A stretch of 43,784 bases of DNA from Candidatus Stahliibacteriota bacterium. GTDB taxonomy: Bacteria; Hydrothermota; Tepidihabitantia; B3-TA06. The notes beneath the pieces were generated by a model, which saw nothing but the letters and a program-made list of their open reading frames with translations, searched no databases and had not been told where the DNA came from. Positions 6,559 through 15,692 of the stretch are shown here, piece after piece. The stretch is taken from NCBI GenBank assembly GCA_004375895.1, contig SOJW01000043.1, forward strand, positions 1 to 43,784, written 5' to 3'. A program made the translations under genes and the position numbers. The stretch's first letter is position 1; each line of letters starts with the position of its first letter.

Positions 6559-7692
6559 TCAATCAAACTGCCTGCGCAGGAACGCCGGGATCTCGAGATC
6601 CTCATCAGAGAGGGGTTTAGGCTCCACCTTTTCGAACCCGCGCGGGGCCTTGCGCTCATGCCGCATAAAGGTCGGCACCTTTAGGTCTTGCGCTCCATGC
6701 GGCATTAATCCTTCGACCTTTTCTACACGAGGGGGCATCTCTTCGATACCTGTGGCTATCACCGTGACGCGAATCTCATCGGCGAACTCCTCCTCCTGTA
6801 TCGCTCCGAAGATGATGTTGGAGTCGGCGTTGGCGTAGGCGTAGATGATGCGTGCCGCCTCGTTGACCTCGTGCAGTGTTAAATCCTCGCCGCCGGAGAT
6901 ATTGAGAAGTATTCCCTTAGCACCGGAGATCTCGAACTCCTCGATCAGTGGTGATGAGATCGCCTTCTGCGCCGCGTCAACAGCCCGGTTCTCGCCCTTG
7001 GAGGAGCCTATGCCGATCACCGCACTGCCACGATTTGCCATGATGGCGCGCACGTCGGCGAAGTCCAGGTTGATCATACCGGTGCGTGTGATGAGATCGG
7101 TGATGCCTCGTGTGGCGTTGAAGAGCACCTCGTCTACCATGCGGAAGCTGTCGCGTAGCGTCATGTTTTGCGGGATAACAGATAAAAGTTTCTGATTTGG
7201 GATGACGATGAGGGTGTCTACGTTCTTCTTGAGTAGCTCTATGCCTTCATCGCTCTGGCTCTTGCGAACCGGGCCCTCGAAGTCGAAGGGACGAGTTACA
7301 ACTGCGACGGTAAGTATGGAAAGCGACTGGGCAATCTCGGCCACCAGAGGTGCACCACCGGTTCCGGTCCCGCCGCCCTCGCCAGCGGCGATGAACACCA
7401 TATCCAGGTCAAGGAGTATCTCCTTTATCTGTTCAAGCGATTCTTCGGTGGCACGCCTGCCAACCTCGGGGTCGCCGCCGGAGCCTAAGCCTCGTGTAAG
7501 ATTAGGCCCAAGCTGGATCTTATGCTCGGCCCTGGTTTGATCAAGCGCCTGAACGTCGGTGTTTAAGGCATAGAAACGCACGTCTGGCAAGCCCTTCTCG
7601 ATCATGTGATCCACGGCGTTGCCGCCCGCGCCGCCGAGACCTATAACCCCTATTTGTGCTTGATAACGGTTTTCCTCAACTGGTTCGAACAT
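6559..7692 (-). CDS. ftsZ: Cell division protein FtsZ
   Basis: The tubulin-like GTPase that forms the Z ring, 377 aa. It has the nucleotide loop GGAGGNAV near the N-terminus, the tubulin signature GGGTGTGGAP, and the T7 region with NLDFAD. The C-terminal peptide LEIPAFLRRQ is the conserved contact for FtsA. The ATG at 7692 is chosen because GGAGGAG precedes it and the family N-terminus begins there; the frame is open a further 64 codons upstream into ftsA, but that part is not FtsZ-like. It follows ftsA by 14 nt. Confidence 0.98.
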   Translation of the reverse strand: MFEPVEENRYQAQIGVIGLGGAGGNAVDHMIEKGLPDVRFYALNTDVQALDQTRAEHKIQLGPNLTRGLGSGGDPEVGRRATEESLEQIKEILLDLDMVFIAAGEGGGTGTGGAPLVAEIAQSLSILTVAVVTRPFDFEGPVRKSQSDEGIELLKKNVDTLIVIPNQKLLSVIPQNMTLRDSFRMVDEVLFNATRGITDLITRTGMINLDFADVRAIMANRGSAVIGIGSSKGENRAVDAAQKAISSPLIEEFEISGAKGILLNISGGEDLTLHEVNEAARIIYAYANADSNIIFGAIQEEEFADEIRVTVIATGIEEMPPRVEKVEGLMPHGAQDLKVPTFMRHERKAPRGFEKVEPKPLSDEDLEIPAFLRRQFD

Positions 7693-7706
7693 GTCTCCTC
7701 CTTCGT

Positions 7707-8942
7707 TTAGAAGAATTCCTTCAGCCAGTCGCGCATACGGCTGAGGATGTTTCCGAACAATCTGTCCTCTGTGCCAGAGGGCAGAAGCGTCAGGTTCTGT
7801 TTTTCGATCCCATAACGAACCAACCCCACCCCGGTAGCGAAGATGGGGTCGGCGATGATGTCTGTTAGACCTGAGGTGCCCCACGGTTTTCCTACCTTGA
7901 CCGGAAGGTCGAATATCTGCTCGGCGATAGCCTCAATTCCTTCAAGGTGTGCCGAGCCTCCGGTGATGACCACGCCTGCGGCCAGGAGTTCCGCGAACTC
8001 GGTCTTCTTCATCTCCCGGTGGGCCAGGGTAAGAATCTCCTCGACACGGGGTTCGATGATCGAAGCAAGTATCCTTCTTGATACCTGCTTTTCACTGCGG
8101 CCGCCCACGCCCTTCACGGTGAAGGTCTGATCCTCATCCACCAGATTGGCCAGAGCGCATCCGTAGCGCTTCTTTGTTTCCTCTGCTTCCTTGGTGGGGG
8201 TGCGAAGGCCGATCGCAATGTCTGAAGTGATGTGTTCTCCACCCAGACCAAGGACCTGCGTGTGCCGGATTGAACCTTCCTTGAAGATCGCCATGTCGGT
8301 GGTTCCGCCGCCGATGTCTACCAGAAGCACCCCCAGTTCCTTCTCGTCCGCCTCGAGCACCGCGTAAGCCGATGCCAGAGGCTGAAGCACCAGGTCTTTG
8401 ATCCGCAGTCCTGCCCGCTCTATGGAGCGGTATATGTTCTGGGCCGAGGTCACCGCACCTGTTACTATGTGGACCTCGACCTCAAGCCGCTTGCCGAACA
8501 TCCCAACAGGGTCGCAGATCCCGGGCTGGTCGTCCACGATGAACTCGATAGGGATCACGTGGATGATCTCACGGTCCAGGGGCAGCCCGATGGTTTTGGC
8601 CTGCTCGATCACCCTTGCCTTGTCCCTTTGGGTAATCTCGCCGCCGGCCTTCTCCACCGCCACCACACCGCGGCAGTTCATCGAAGATATATGACTGCCG
8701 GCGATACCAACGTAGCATGAATCCACCTTGCATCCGGCCATGCGTTCCGCTTCTCCAACGGCCCGCTTGATGGACTCAACGGTCTGCTCCAGGTTAATTA
8801 CCGTGCCTCGACGCATCCCGCGTGAGGGCGTCAAACCCACACCCACGATGCGCGGCTGTAGATTCTCATCCAGCTCGGCGATCACCGCGGCGACCTTGGT
8901 CGTGCCAAGATCAAGACCCACGATTCGTTCGCCTTTAGCCAT
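7707..8942 (-). CDS. ftsA: Cell division protein FtsA
   Basis: An actin-fold ATPase that anchors FtsZ to the membrane, 411 aa. The phosphate-1 loop GLDLGTTKVAA lies at the N-terminus, the phosphate-2 loop VDIGGGTTDMAIF is mid-protein, and the C-terminus ends in an amphipathic helix (MRDWLKEFF) expected to bind the membrane. Its start overlaps murB by 8 nt. No ftsQ lies between murB and ftsA. Confidence 0.97.
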   Translation of the reverse strand: MAKGERIVGLDLGTTKVAAVIAELDENLQPRIVGVGLTPSRGMRRGTVINLEQTVESIKRAVGEAERMAGCKVDSCYVGIAGSHISSMNCRGVVAVEKAGGEITQRDKARVIEQAKTIGLPLDREIIHVIPIEFIVDDQPGICDPVGMFGKRLEVEVHIVTGAVTSAQNIYRSIERAGLRIKDLVLQPLASAYAVLEADEKELGVLLVDIGGGTTDMAIFKEGSIRHTQVLGLGGEHITSDIAIGLRTPTKEAEETKKRYGCALANLVDEDQTFTVKGVGGRSEKQVSRRILASIIEPRVEEILTLAHREMKKTEFAELLAAGVVITGGSAHLEGIEAIAEQIFDLPVKVGKPWGTSGLTDIIADPIFATGVGLVRYGIEKQNLTLLPSGTEDRLFGNILSRMRDWLKEFF

Positions 8943-9873
8943 TATGTTCCTCCATTGTTTCTCTTATAATCTTTATCTCCTCCACCAGGTCGTATCCGAA
9001 CCGCTCCTTTACCGCCTTCTTGATCTCGGTAATCAAAGTCAAAACATCAGCTTGCGTCGCCCTGCCGACGTTCACAATGAAGTTGGCGTGTTGGGGTGAG
9101 CACATGGCGTCGCCTATCCTGCGACCCTTGAATCCCAGCTCATCAATCAACCGACCGGCGGTAACATCAGGCGGTTCGGGGTTGACGAACACGCATCCTG
9201 CCGAGGGTTCGGATGGATTCTTTGCCATGCGCTCTGACAGCACGCGCGAGATCTCGTGCATGCATTCCATAATCGGACGGGGTTCAAGTTTCAAGACGAT
9301 CTCGTATATGAACAGCGCAGCGCGCAGGTTGGTTTTTCGGTACGACCATTCGATCTCTTCTTGCTTCAATTCCTTTTCTTTAGACTCTGCCAGATCAAAG
9401 CCTCTGACAAGCTCCACACACTCCGCGATCCGCCTTCCGAACGCACCTGCGTTGCCCTTGAGAGCACCACCTACGCTTCCAGGTATCCCAGCCAGGAAAT
9501 CCATACCCCCCAGACTCCACTCGGCGGCCTGCTTGATAACCTCCAAGAGCTCGGCACCGGCACCGGCGATCACACGATCCTCTTTCTTTTTGATCTTCGA
9601 TAGTCCCTTGCCCGGATGGATCACCACTCCCCGGTAGTGCTCAGGGTAAAGCACATTGGTGCCTCCACCTAAGATCTGCCACGGAACCTTGGGATGCTCT
9701 GCCAGGAAGCCAGCTACCTTTTGCAGATCCTCCACGCTCTCCACCTCGACGAACACGTCGGCAGACCCGCCTATCCTGTAAGTCGTGTAAGGAGCCATCT
9801 CCTCGTTGAGGCGGATTGAGCCTCTTAGTTTCGTGCCGAGACTCTTTCCAATATCTCTGCGCCAATCTTCCAT
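8935..9873 (-). CDS. murB: UDP-N-acetylenolpyruvoylglucosamine reductase
   Basis: An FAD enzyme that reduces UDP-GlcNAc-enolpyruvate to UDP-MurNAc, 312 aa. It has the N-terminal YTTYRIGG motif, the FAD-binding GGGTNVL, and the catalytic patch SAGCVFVNP. Cysteine stands where E. coli MurB has its proton-donating serine, a common variant. The start overlaps murC by 49 nt; no later in-frame start keeps the conserved N-terminus. Confidence 0.96.
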   Translation of the reverse strand: MEDWRRDIGKSLGTKLRGSIRLNEEMAPYTTYRIGGSADVFVEVESVEDLQKVAGFLAEHPKVPWQILGGGTNVLYPEHYRGVVIHPGKGLSKIKKKEDRVIAGAGAELLEVIKQAAEWSLGGMDFLAGIPGSVGGALKGNAGAFGRRIAECVELVRGFDLAESKEKELKQEEIEWSYRKTNLRAALFIYEIVLKLEPRPIMECMHEISRVLSERMAKNPSEPSAGCVFVNPEPPDVTAGRLIDELGFKGRRIGDAMCSPQHANFIVNVGRATQADVLTLITEIKKAVKERFGYDLVEEIKIIRETMEEHNG

Positions 9874-11204
9874 ACGTCGCCTGCCCCAAGGGTGAGAAAT
9901 ACGTCCCTTGGCTTTAAGGTTTTTGCAAAATAATCCACTATCTTTTCTCTGTCGGTAATGATCTGGGAGCTCGCGTTCGGTGCCTCTTTCTTTATACTCT
10001 CCAATATCAACTCAGGCCCCACCCCTTCTATTGGCTGCTCGCTTGCCCGGTAGATATCGGTGACTACCACCTCGTCTGCTTCCTTAAACGCCGGACCGAA
10101 GAGCGCGTGCAGGTGCTTTGTTCTGCTGTAGCGGTGCGGCTGGAAGAGCACGCGCAAGGGCTGACCGTTGAATATTCGTCGAATCGAGGAGATGGTGACT
10201 CTGATCTCGGTTGGATGATGACCGTAATCGTCGATAAATGTGATGCCTTCAACCTCGTCTACCTTCTCCATGCGTCGGCGGACGCCGCGGAATCTTGCCA
10301 AAGCCTCCTTCATAACTGTTGGGGAAACCTTTAGTTCTCGTCCCACAGCGATAGCGGCAATGGCGTTGCGCATGTTGTGTTCTCCAGGAAGGTTAAGTTC
10401 GAACTCGTGCAGCCGCTCATCTAGCTTCAAAACGAAGCGTGATTTCCACCCCTTGTTTCTACGCCACATGGGACGAAGGTCGTTATCCTTTTCCAACCCA
10501 TAGGTCATCTTGCGCACCGAAAGATCCGGAAGTATCTCCTTAACCCCCTCATCATCTCCGCACAATATCGCCAGCCCGTAGAAGGGGATCTTCTCTGTGA
10601 ACTGTTTGAAGCAGCTCTTGATGTCTGCAAAGCTTGAGTAGTAATCCATATGCTCTGCTTCTATGTTGGTGACCACCGCGATGGTGGGGAAGAGGTGAAG
10701 GAACGAGCGGTCCGATTCGTCCGCTTCAGCTACCAGGTACTCGCTTTGGCCCAGCCTGGCGTTTGAGCCCATCTCCAGGACCTTGCCGCCGATGATCGAG
10801 GTGGGATCAAGCTCTGCAAGCTCCAGGATGAAGCTTATGATGGATGAGGTGGTGGTCTTTCCGTGGGTCCCTGAGACCGCGATCGAGTACTTCATGCGCA
10901 TGAGCTCTCCGAGCATCTCGCCTCGGCCGATGATCGGTATGCCGCGCTCGCAAGCGGCTGCTATCTCAGGGTTGTCCGGCTTGATGGCCGAGGAGATCAC
11001 CACGACATCGGCTTGCTTAAGATTTTCTTTCTTGTGGCCGATTTCCACCCTTATCCCTGACTGTTCGAGCATCTGGGTAATCTCCGAGCGGGCGATGTCC
11101 GAGCCGGCGATCGCAAACCCAATGTTGTGCAGGATATGGGCTATTCCGCTCATCCCTATCCCGCCGATGCCCACCATGTGGATGCTGTCTACGCGGCCAA
11201 ACAT
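9825..11204 (-). CDS. murC: UDP-N-acetylmuramate--L-alanine ligase
   Basis: Adds L-Ala to UDP-MurNAc, the first step of the stem peptide. It is 459 aa with an N-terminal Rossmann motif GIGGIGMSG, the Mur-ligase P-loop GTHGKTTTS, and the MurC-type DDYGHHPTE motif. It overlaps murG by 16 nt. Confidence 0.97.
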   Translation of the reverse strand: MFGRVDSIHMVGIGGIGMSGIAHILHNIGFAIAGSDIARSEITQMLEQSGIRVEIGHKKENLKQADVVVISSAIKPDNPEIAAACERGIPIIGRGEMLGELMRMKYSIAVSGTHGKTTTSSIISFILELAELDPTSIIGGKVLEMGSNARLGQSEYLVAEADESDRSFLHLFPTIAVVTNIEAEHMDYYSSFADIKSCFKQFTEKIPFYGLAILCGDDEGVKEILPDLSVRKMTYGLEKDNDLRPMWRRNKGWKSRFVLKLDERLHEFELNLPGEHNMRNAIAAIAVGRELKVSPTVMKEALARFRGVRRRMEKVDEVEGITFIDDYGHHPTEIRVTISSIRRIFNGQPLRVLFQPHRYSRTKHLHALFGPAFKEADEVVVTDIYRASEQPIEGVGPELILESIKKEAPNASSQIITDREKIVDYFAKTLKPRDVFLTLGAGDVWKIGAEILERVSARN

Positions 11205-12223
11205 CCCTCAATCCTTTCAGCTATCCTGGCGGCGGCGTCGGTGGGCACCAGTTCCTTGCCTGCGTGGCTCATTTGCTCTCGCCTTGTTTTGTCCTGAAGT
11301 AGCTCTTTCAGCACTATCTCAACGCGTTCAATCTCCTTCTCAGGGATTAATACAGCCGCTCCTGCTTGCGCTGCCCACCTCGCGTTGTTGCTCTGATGAT
11401 CGTCTACAGCGTAGGGGAAGGGTACGAGAATCGAGGGTATGCCGTTGGCCAGAAGCTCGCTCAAGGCGATCGCCCCTGCGCGGGAGATTGCGGTCTTCGC
11501 TCTTGCGTAAAGCTCTTCAGGATGTTCGGTGAACTCGACAAGTTTGAGGTTTCCAAGAGCCGACTTGGCCCTCATATCCTGGAAATCCCTCTTACCTGTA
11601 AGTATAATGAATCTCTCACGAGGCATCCTCTGGGCCAGCTCGTATCCCAGCTCGTTGAGTCTCCTTGCCCCACCGCTCCCCCCTAAAACGAGAATCTCTT
11701 CGCCTTCCTTCCTATCCTTGATAACTACCGACTTTCTCAAGATGTTACCTGTCACTATAACCTTTCTTTCAAGTGTTTTTGAAAGTGTGTTACGGGCAGG
11801 AGGTATTCCGCAGTAGACCTCTTTTGCTCCCCTCGCCGTCATCCTTGTCACCCTGCCAGGCACCGAGTTCTGCTCCAAAAGGAAGTAGGGGAGTCCCTTG
11901 GCTTGCGCGGCCCGGATAACCGGAAAACTGGCATACCCACCTGCGCCTATCACTACGTTCGGTTTAAATTCGTCTATTAACTCCACACTCTTGCGTCTTC
12001 CCTTTATATATGCCTTGCCCGCGCGTAACTTATCGCCGAGCGAACGGCCAAAGAAGGGCGTTGCAGGTATCTCTGCCACGGGTATCTCCTCCTTTACAAA
12101 CCTTGCGCCTCGCTCATCGGTTAGCATGAGCACCTTGTGTCCTCTTTTCTCAAGCTCACGGGCGAGGGCTAGGGCTGGGAAGATATGGCCGCCTGTTCCA
12201 CCGCAGGCGAGCATCACTCGCAT
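11189..12223 (-). CDS. murG: UDP-GlcNAc:lipid I GlcNAc-transferase
   Basis: Converts lipid I to lipid II on the inner membrane face, 344 aa, GT28 family. The N-terminal GGTGGHIFPALA loop is diagnostic, and the acceptor/donor segments GAGGYASFP and ISRAGA are present. It overlaps the ftsW 3' end by 35 nt. Confidence 0.97.
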   Translation of the reverse strand: MRVMLACGGTGGHIFPALALARELEKRGHKVLMLTDERGARFVKEEIPVAEIPATPFFGRSLGDKLRAGKAYIKGRRKSVELIDEFKPNVVIGAGGYASFPVIRAAQAKGLPYFLLEQNSVPGRVTRMTARGAKEVYCGIPPARNTLSKTLERKVIVTGNILRKSVVIKDRKEGEEILVLGGSGGARRLNELGYELAQRMPRERFIILTGKRDFQDMRAKSALGNLKLVEFTEHPEELYARAKTAISRAGAIALSELLANGIPSILVPFPYAVDDHQSNNARWAAQAGAAVLIPEKEIERVEIVLKELLQDKTRREQMSHAGKELVPTDAAARIAERIEGCLAA

Positions 12224-13310
12224 ATGCCTTCTCCTTTGCGCGGCTTATGTTTAAGAGGATACCGATCCCCATGAGGTTGGAGGTAAGGGCCGATCCTCCG
12301 AAGCTGATAAATGGAAGGGGTAGACCGGTGGTTGGTAAGAGCCCCATACTGACACCTACGTGGATCAGGAAGTAAAGGAAGATCATCACCACGAGCGAAG
12401 ACCCCAGGTAGCGTCCGAATGCATCTTCGGTTTTGGCTGTCAGATTGAGTCCTTTGTAGAGGAAGAGCACGAAGAGAAGAATAAGTCCTGCGACACCTGC
12501 AAATCCCAACTCCTCACCTATTACCGCAAATATGAAGTCGGTATGTGGCTGGGGCAGGAACAGGAACTTTTGACGTCCTCCGCCCAGGCCTACGCCGAAG
12601 AGACCTCCTGATCCCATGGCTATTCGAGCCTGCTCAAGCTGGTAGTTCCCTGCCCCCAAGAAACCTGCCACGCGTGCCTTGGCATGGGGGAAGACGGTGA
12701 CCAGAAGCACAAACGCGCCTACAGCCAGCAGGGTAAGGAGCAAAAGATAGCGCAGGCGGACGCCGGCTACGAACATAACAAAGAGAACAAGCATCCCAAG
12801 GACAGTCGCGGTTCCCAGGTTGGGTTGAAGCGCTATGAGCAACAGCAGTATACCTGAGACGATAAGCGGGGGAAGCGCGTAGTGCTTGAAGTCACGCTTG
12901 GCCTCCTCTCGCTTTGCGTAGAACGCTGAGAGATAGATGAGCAGGGCAACTTTCACGAACTCTGCGGGCTGCAGGGAAAAGGTTAAGAACTTCAGCCAAC
13001 GAGTAGCTCCTCCGGCCTTGTGTCCAATGAATAGCACGATGATTAGAACAACCATTGATATGATGATAAAGATACCGCCTATCTTTCGCCAGAACCGGAA
13101 GGGCACCTTGAGTCCTATGAGAAAAAAACCTGTTGCTATCGCGATACGGATGGCTTGATTCTTGAGGAAATACAACGGGTCGTTATTGGCGAGATAGAAG
13201 CTGGAGGAGAAAACCATCACCAGGCCGAAGCCCACCAGAAGGATGATGATGGCCAAAAAACCGTAATCAGGTTTCTCGGATGAGCTCTCTGTAGGCTTGG
13301 ATAAATGCAT
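12156..13310 (-). CDS. ftsW: Lipid II polymerase / division protein FtsW
   Basis: SEDS-family glycosyltransferase, 384 aa, with about ten membrane helices and the conserved GLLPTTGLPLPFISFGG loop near the end. The ATG at 13310 is preceded by GAGGAG and is preferred over an in-frame TTG at 13352. The C-terminal 20 residues (rich in Arg, Pro, Ser) run into murG. The start overlaps murD by 44 nt. Confidence 0.95.
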   Translation of the reverse strand: MHLSKPTESSSEKPDYGFLAIIILLVGFGLVMVFSSSFYLANNDPLYFLKNQAIRIAIATGFFLIGLKVPFRFWRKIGGIFIIISMVVLIIVLFIGHKAGGATRWLKFLTFSLQPAEFVKVALLIYLSAFYAKREEAKRDFKHYALPPLIVSGILLLLIALQPNLGTATVLGMLVLFVMFVAGVRLRYLLLLTLLAVGAFVLLVTVFPHAKARVAGFLGAGNYQLEQARIAMGSGGLFGVGLGGGRQKFLFLPQPHTDFIFAVIGEELGFAGVAGLILLFVLFLYKGLNLTAKTEDAFGRYLGSSLVVMIFLYFLIHVGVSMGLLPTTGLPLPFISFGGSALTSNLMGIGILLNISRAKEKAYASDARLRWNRRPYLPSPSPRP

Positions 13311-14604
13311 TTCCTCGCTCCTCGAAGTTTCTGAAGTTTCCAAAACTTGCAAAGCCGGGTGAGAAGAGTATTCGATCGCCCTCTGAGCTGTGTGTGAGGG
13401 CCGCCTGTAGAGCGGCCCTCAACGATGTAACTGTGACGCAGGAGGAGAAGCGTGAATCTTTCTCAAGGATTTTTTTCAGTCTCTCGGCATTCTCGCCGAA
13501 GAGAACCACAAACCTTGCTTGCTCCTTCACCCCCTGGATAAACGGCTCAAGTGTAAGCCCCTTTTCAGTTCCCCCAGCTATGATCACCGAGGGCTCATCG
13601 AACGCACGCACCGAGTGATAAAAGGCCACCGGGTTGGTGCACATGGAGTTGTTGTAGACCTCCCTGCCTTTAAGTTTACCCAGATACTGCATCCGGTGGG
13701 GCAGACCTTTAAACTTCCTAAGCCCCGATCCTATGGCCTCTTGTGGTAGATTGAACTCACCGGCTACCGCTATCGCGGCAAGGGCGTTGGCTGCGTTGTG
13801 AAGACCGGCAAGGGGCAAATTACCCCTATCAATGATTTTTCTATCCCACAGGAACAACCCGCCTTCTTTAAGGTAAGCATCCACGTCAGTTCGTTGCAGG
13901 GAGAAGAGGATGTGTTGGCCTTTTACCTGCTCCAGGCGCTTTTTGATGTTTTCGTCGTCCGCGTTGAGGACCGCTCGATCCTGTGCTCGGTGATTCTTGA
14001 AGAGTGATAGCTTCAGGTTTACATACCCCTCAAGCGAATGACGATTCAGGTGGTCTGCGGTGATGTTCAAAAGCACACCTATGTTGGGTCTGAAACTTGG
14101 GCAGCGCTCGAGCTGGAAGGTGGAGACCTCGATTACATAGGCCTCGTATCGCCGATGGCCGAGGGCCTCGGAGAAGGGTCTGCCCGGCGAGATGTTGCCC
14201 CCGCAGAACGCTTTCTTGCCTGCGGCCTTAAGCACCTTTGCTATCCACGCGGTTGTGGTCGACTTCCCGTTGGTTCCGGTGACCGCCACTGTCATAGGTT
14301 CTCCCAACTCTTTCCACACGTATTCGATCTCGTCTATCATCCGCACACCCGCCTCGTCAAGCTTCCTTATCCAGTCCGCTTCGTTGGGTATGCCTGGACT
14401 TTTGAGGAGCAGATCAGCCTGTTTGAGGTCGGCAGGGTTATCTATCGCTCTGGCTTTTCTGTTATCGATGGCGAATCTCACCCTTCGGTGAGCCAGTGCC
14501 TGTGGATTCTCATCATAGAGTAGTATCTCCACATCCTTATCCATGAGATACGAAAGCAGGCTGCGTCCTACACGACCCAGTCCCAGGATTCCGATCCTTC
14601 TCAT
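13267..14604 (-). CDS. murD: UDP-MurNAc-L-Ala--D-glutamate ligase
   Basis: Adds D-Glu to the muropeptide precursor, 445 aa. It has a GLGRVG nucleotide fold at the N-terminus and the P-loop GTNGKSTTT near residue 110. The ATG at 14604 overlaps the mraY stop (TAATG) and follows GGTGAGG. The 17 extra upstream codons in this frame belong to mraY sequence. Confidence 0.96.
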   Translation of the reverse strand: MRRIGILGLGRVGRSLLSYLMDKDVEILLYDENPQALAHRRVRFAIDNRKARAIDNPADLKQADLLLKSPGIPNEADWIRKLDEAGVRMIDEIEYVWKELGEPMTVAVTGTNGKSTTTAWIAKVLKAAGKKAFCGGNISPGRPFSEALGHRRYEAYVIEVSTFQLERCPSFRPNIGVLLNITADHLNRHSLEGYVNLKLSLFKNHRAQDRAVLNADDENIKKRLEQVKGQHILFSLQRTDVDAYLKEGGLFLWDRKIIDRGNLPLAGLHNAANALAAIAVAGEFNLPQEAIGSGLRKFKGLPHRMQYLGKLKGREVYNNSMCTNPVAFYHSVRAFDEPSVIIAGGTEKGLTLEPFIQGVKEQARFVVLFGENAERLKKILEKDSRFSSCVTVTSLRAALQAALTHSSEGDRILFSPGFASFGNFRNFEERGNAFIQAYRELIRET

Positions 14605-15692
14605 TACCTCACCTTCAGGGTTGCCAGCCCTGCCAGGGCAAAGAGGATTCCCCATATCCAGAAGCGAACAACTAACTTTGATTCAGGCCAGCCCTTCAGC
14701 TCGAAGTGATGGTGCAGTGGTGCCATCTTGAAGAGCCTTTTGCGCCCTCTGCTGGCGTGAAACCAGATAATCTGAAGTATCACCGAGATAACCTCCAGCA
14801 CGAACACCCCGCCGATGATCCCTAAAAGAATCTCCTGCTTGACCACCACCGCAATAAATCCCATGAGCGCACCCAGTGGTAGTGCACCCGTGTCTCCCAT
14901 AAAGATGGATGCAGGATGCGTATTGAACCATAGGAAGCCGAGTCCTGCTCCCACCACCGCAGCGCTTACCACCGCCATCTCGCCCGCCTTGGCAACGTAG
15001 AGAATGTTCAGGTAGTCTGCAATCTTGACGTTCCCTGCCACGTAAGCAAGCATCGCATAGGCGCCGGCCACGATGGCCAAAAGACCGATAGCAAGCCCGT
15101 CAAGGCCGTCCGCGAAGTTCACCGCGTTACCAGCACCAACGATCACAAAACCGCTCAAGAGAACGTAAAAGACGCCGAGTTGGATCACGTAGTTTTTTAA
15201 GAAGAGCACGTTGGTGGTGGAACGCAGGGCGTCAGTTTCGGGGAAGAAATAGAGGTAGAGGCTCACGCCCAAAGCAAGTGCCACCTGAGCAAGGAACTTC
15301 CAGCGCTTGCGTATCCCTCGTTTGTGCCCCTTTAACTTGATGTAGTCGTCAAGGAAACCAAGGATTCCCATGCCCCCGAGGATCACGAGGGAGAGTAAAA
15401 CATAGGGATTGGTGATGTCGGCGAAGAGGATGAGGGAGATCGCAATCGCTGCGACGATAAGTATCCCGCCCATCGAGGGGGTGCCTGCCTTCCTTTTGTG
15501 ACGATCGGGCAGCTCCTCGTAGATCTCCTCGCCCAGCGCCAACCTTTTTATTATCCTCACCACAGGTTTGCCGAAGAGCATGAGGAGGAGTATGGAGAAT
15601 CCTGCGGCCAGAGCCGCGCGGAAGGTGATGTAACGCAATAGGTTAGCAGGTGAAAAGACGGGTTGAATCGCCTTGGCAAGTAGATATATCAT
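14604..15692 (-). CDS. mraY: Phospho-MurNAc-pentapeptide transferase
   Basis: Makes lipid I by moving phospho-MurNAc-pentapeptide onto undecaprenyl phosphate. It is 362 aa and polytopic. The catalytic motifs FLDDYIK and NFADGLDGL are present, as is the HHHFE motif near the end. It overlaps murF by 4 nt. Confidence 0.97.
   Translation of the reverse strand: MIYLLAKAIQPVFSPANLLRYITFRAALAAGFSILLLMLFGKPVVRIIKRLALGEEIYEELPDRHKRKAGTPSMGGILIVAAIAISLILFADITNPYVLLSLVILGGMGILGFLDDYIKLKGHKRGIRKRWKFLAQVALALGVSLYLYFFPETDALRSTTNVLFLKNYVIQLGVFYVLLSGFVIVGAGNAVNFADGLDGLAIGLLAIVAGAYAMLAYVAGNVKIADYLNILYVAKAGEMAVVSAAVVGAGLGFLWFNTHPASIFMGDTGALPLGALMGFIAVVVKQEILLGIIGGVFVLEVISVILQIIWFHASRGRKRLFKMAPLHHHFELKGWPESKLVVRFWIWGILFALAGLATLKVR

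Noticed and set aside
7693-7884. 64-residue N-terminal extension of FtsZ
   Set aside because: It overlaps ftsA, is not FtsZ-like, and a strong Shine-Dalgarno precedes the ATG at 7692.
10783-11532. 249-aa plus-strand ORF
   Set aside because: It is antisense to murC and murG, with skewed Ser/Arg/Pro composition typical of a shadow frame.
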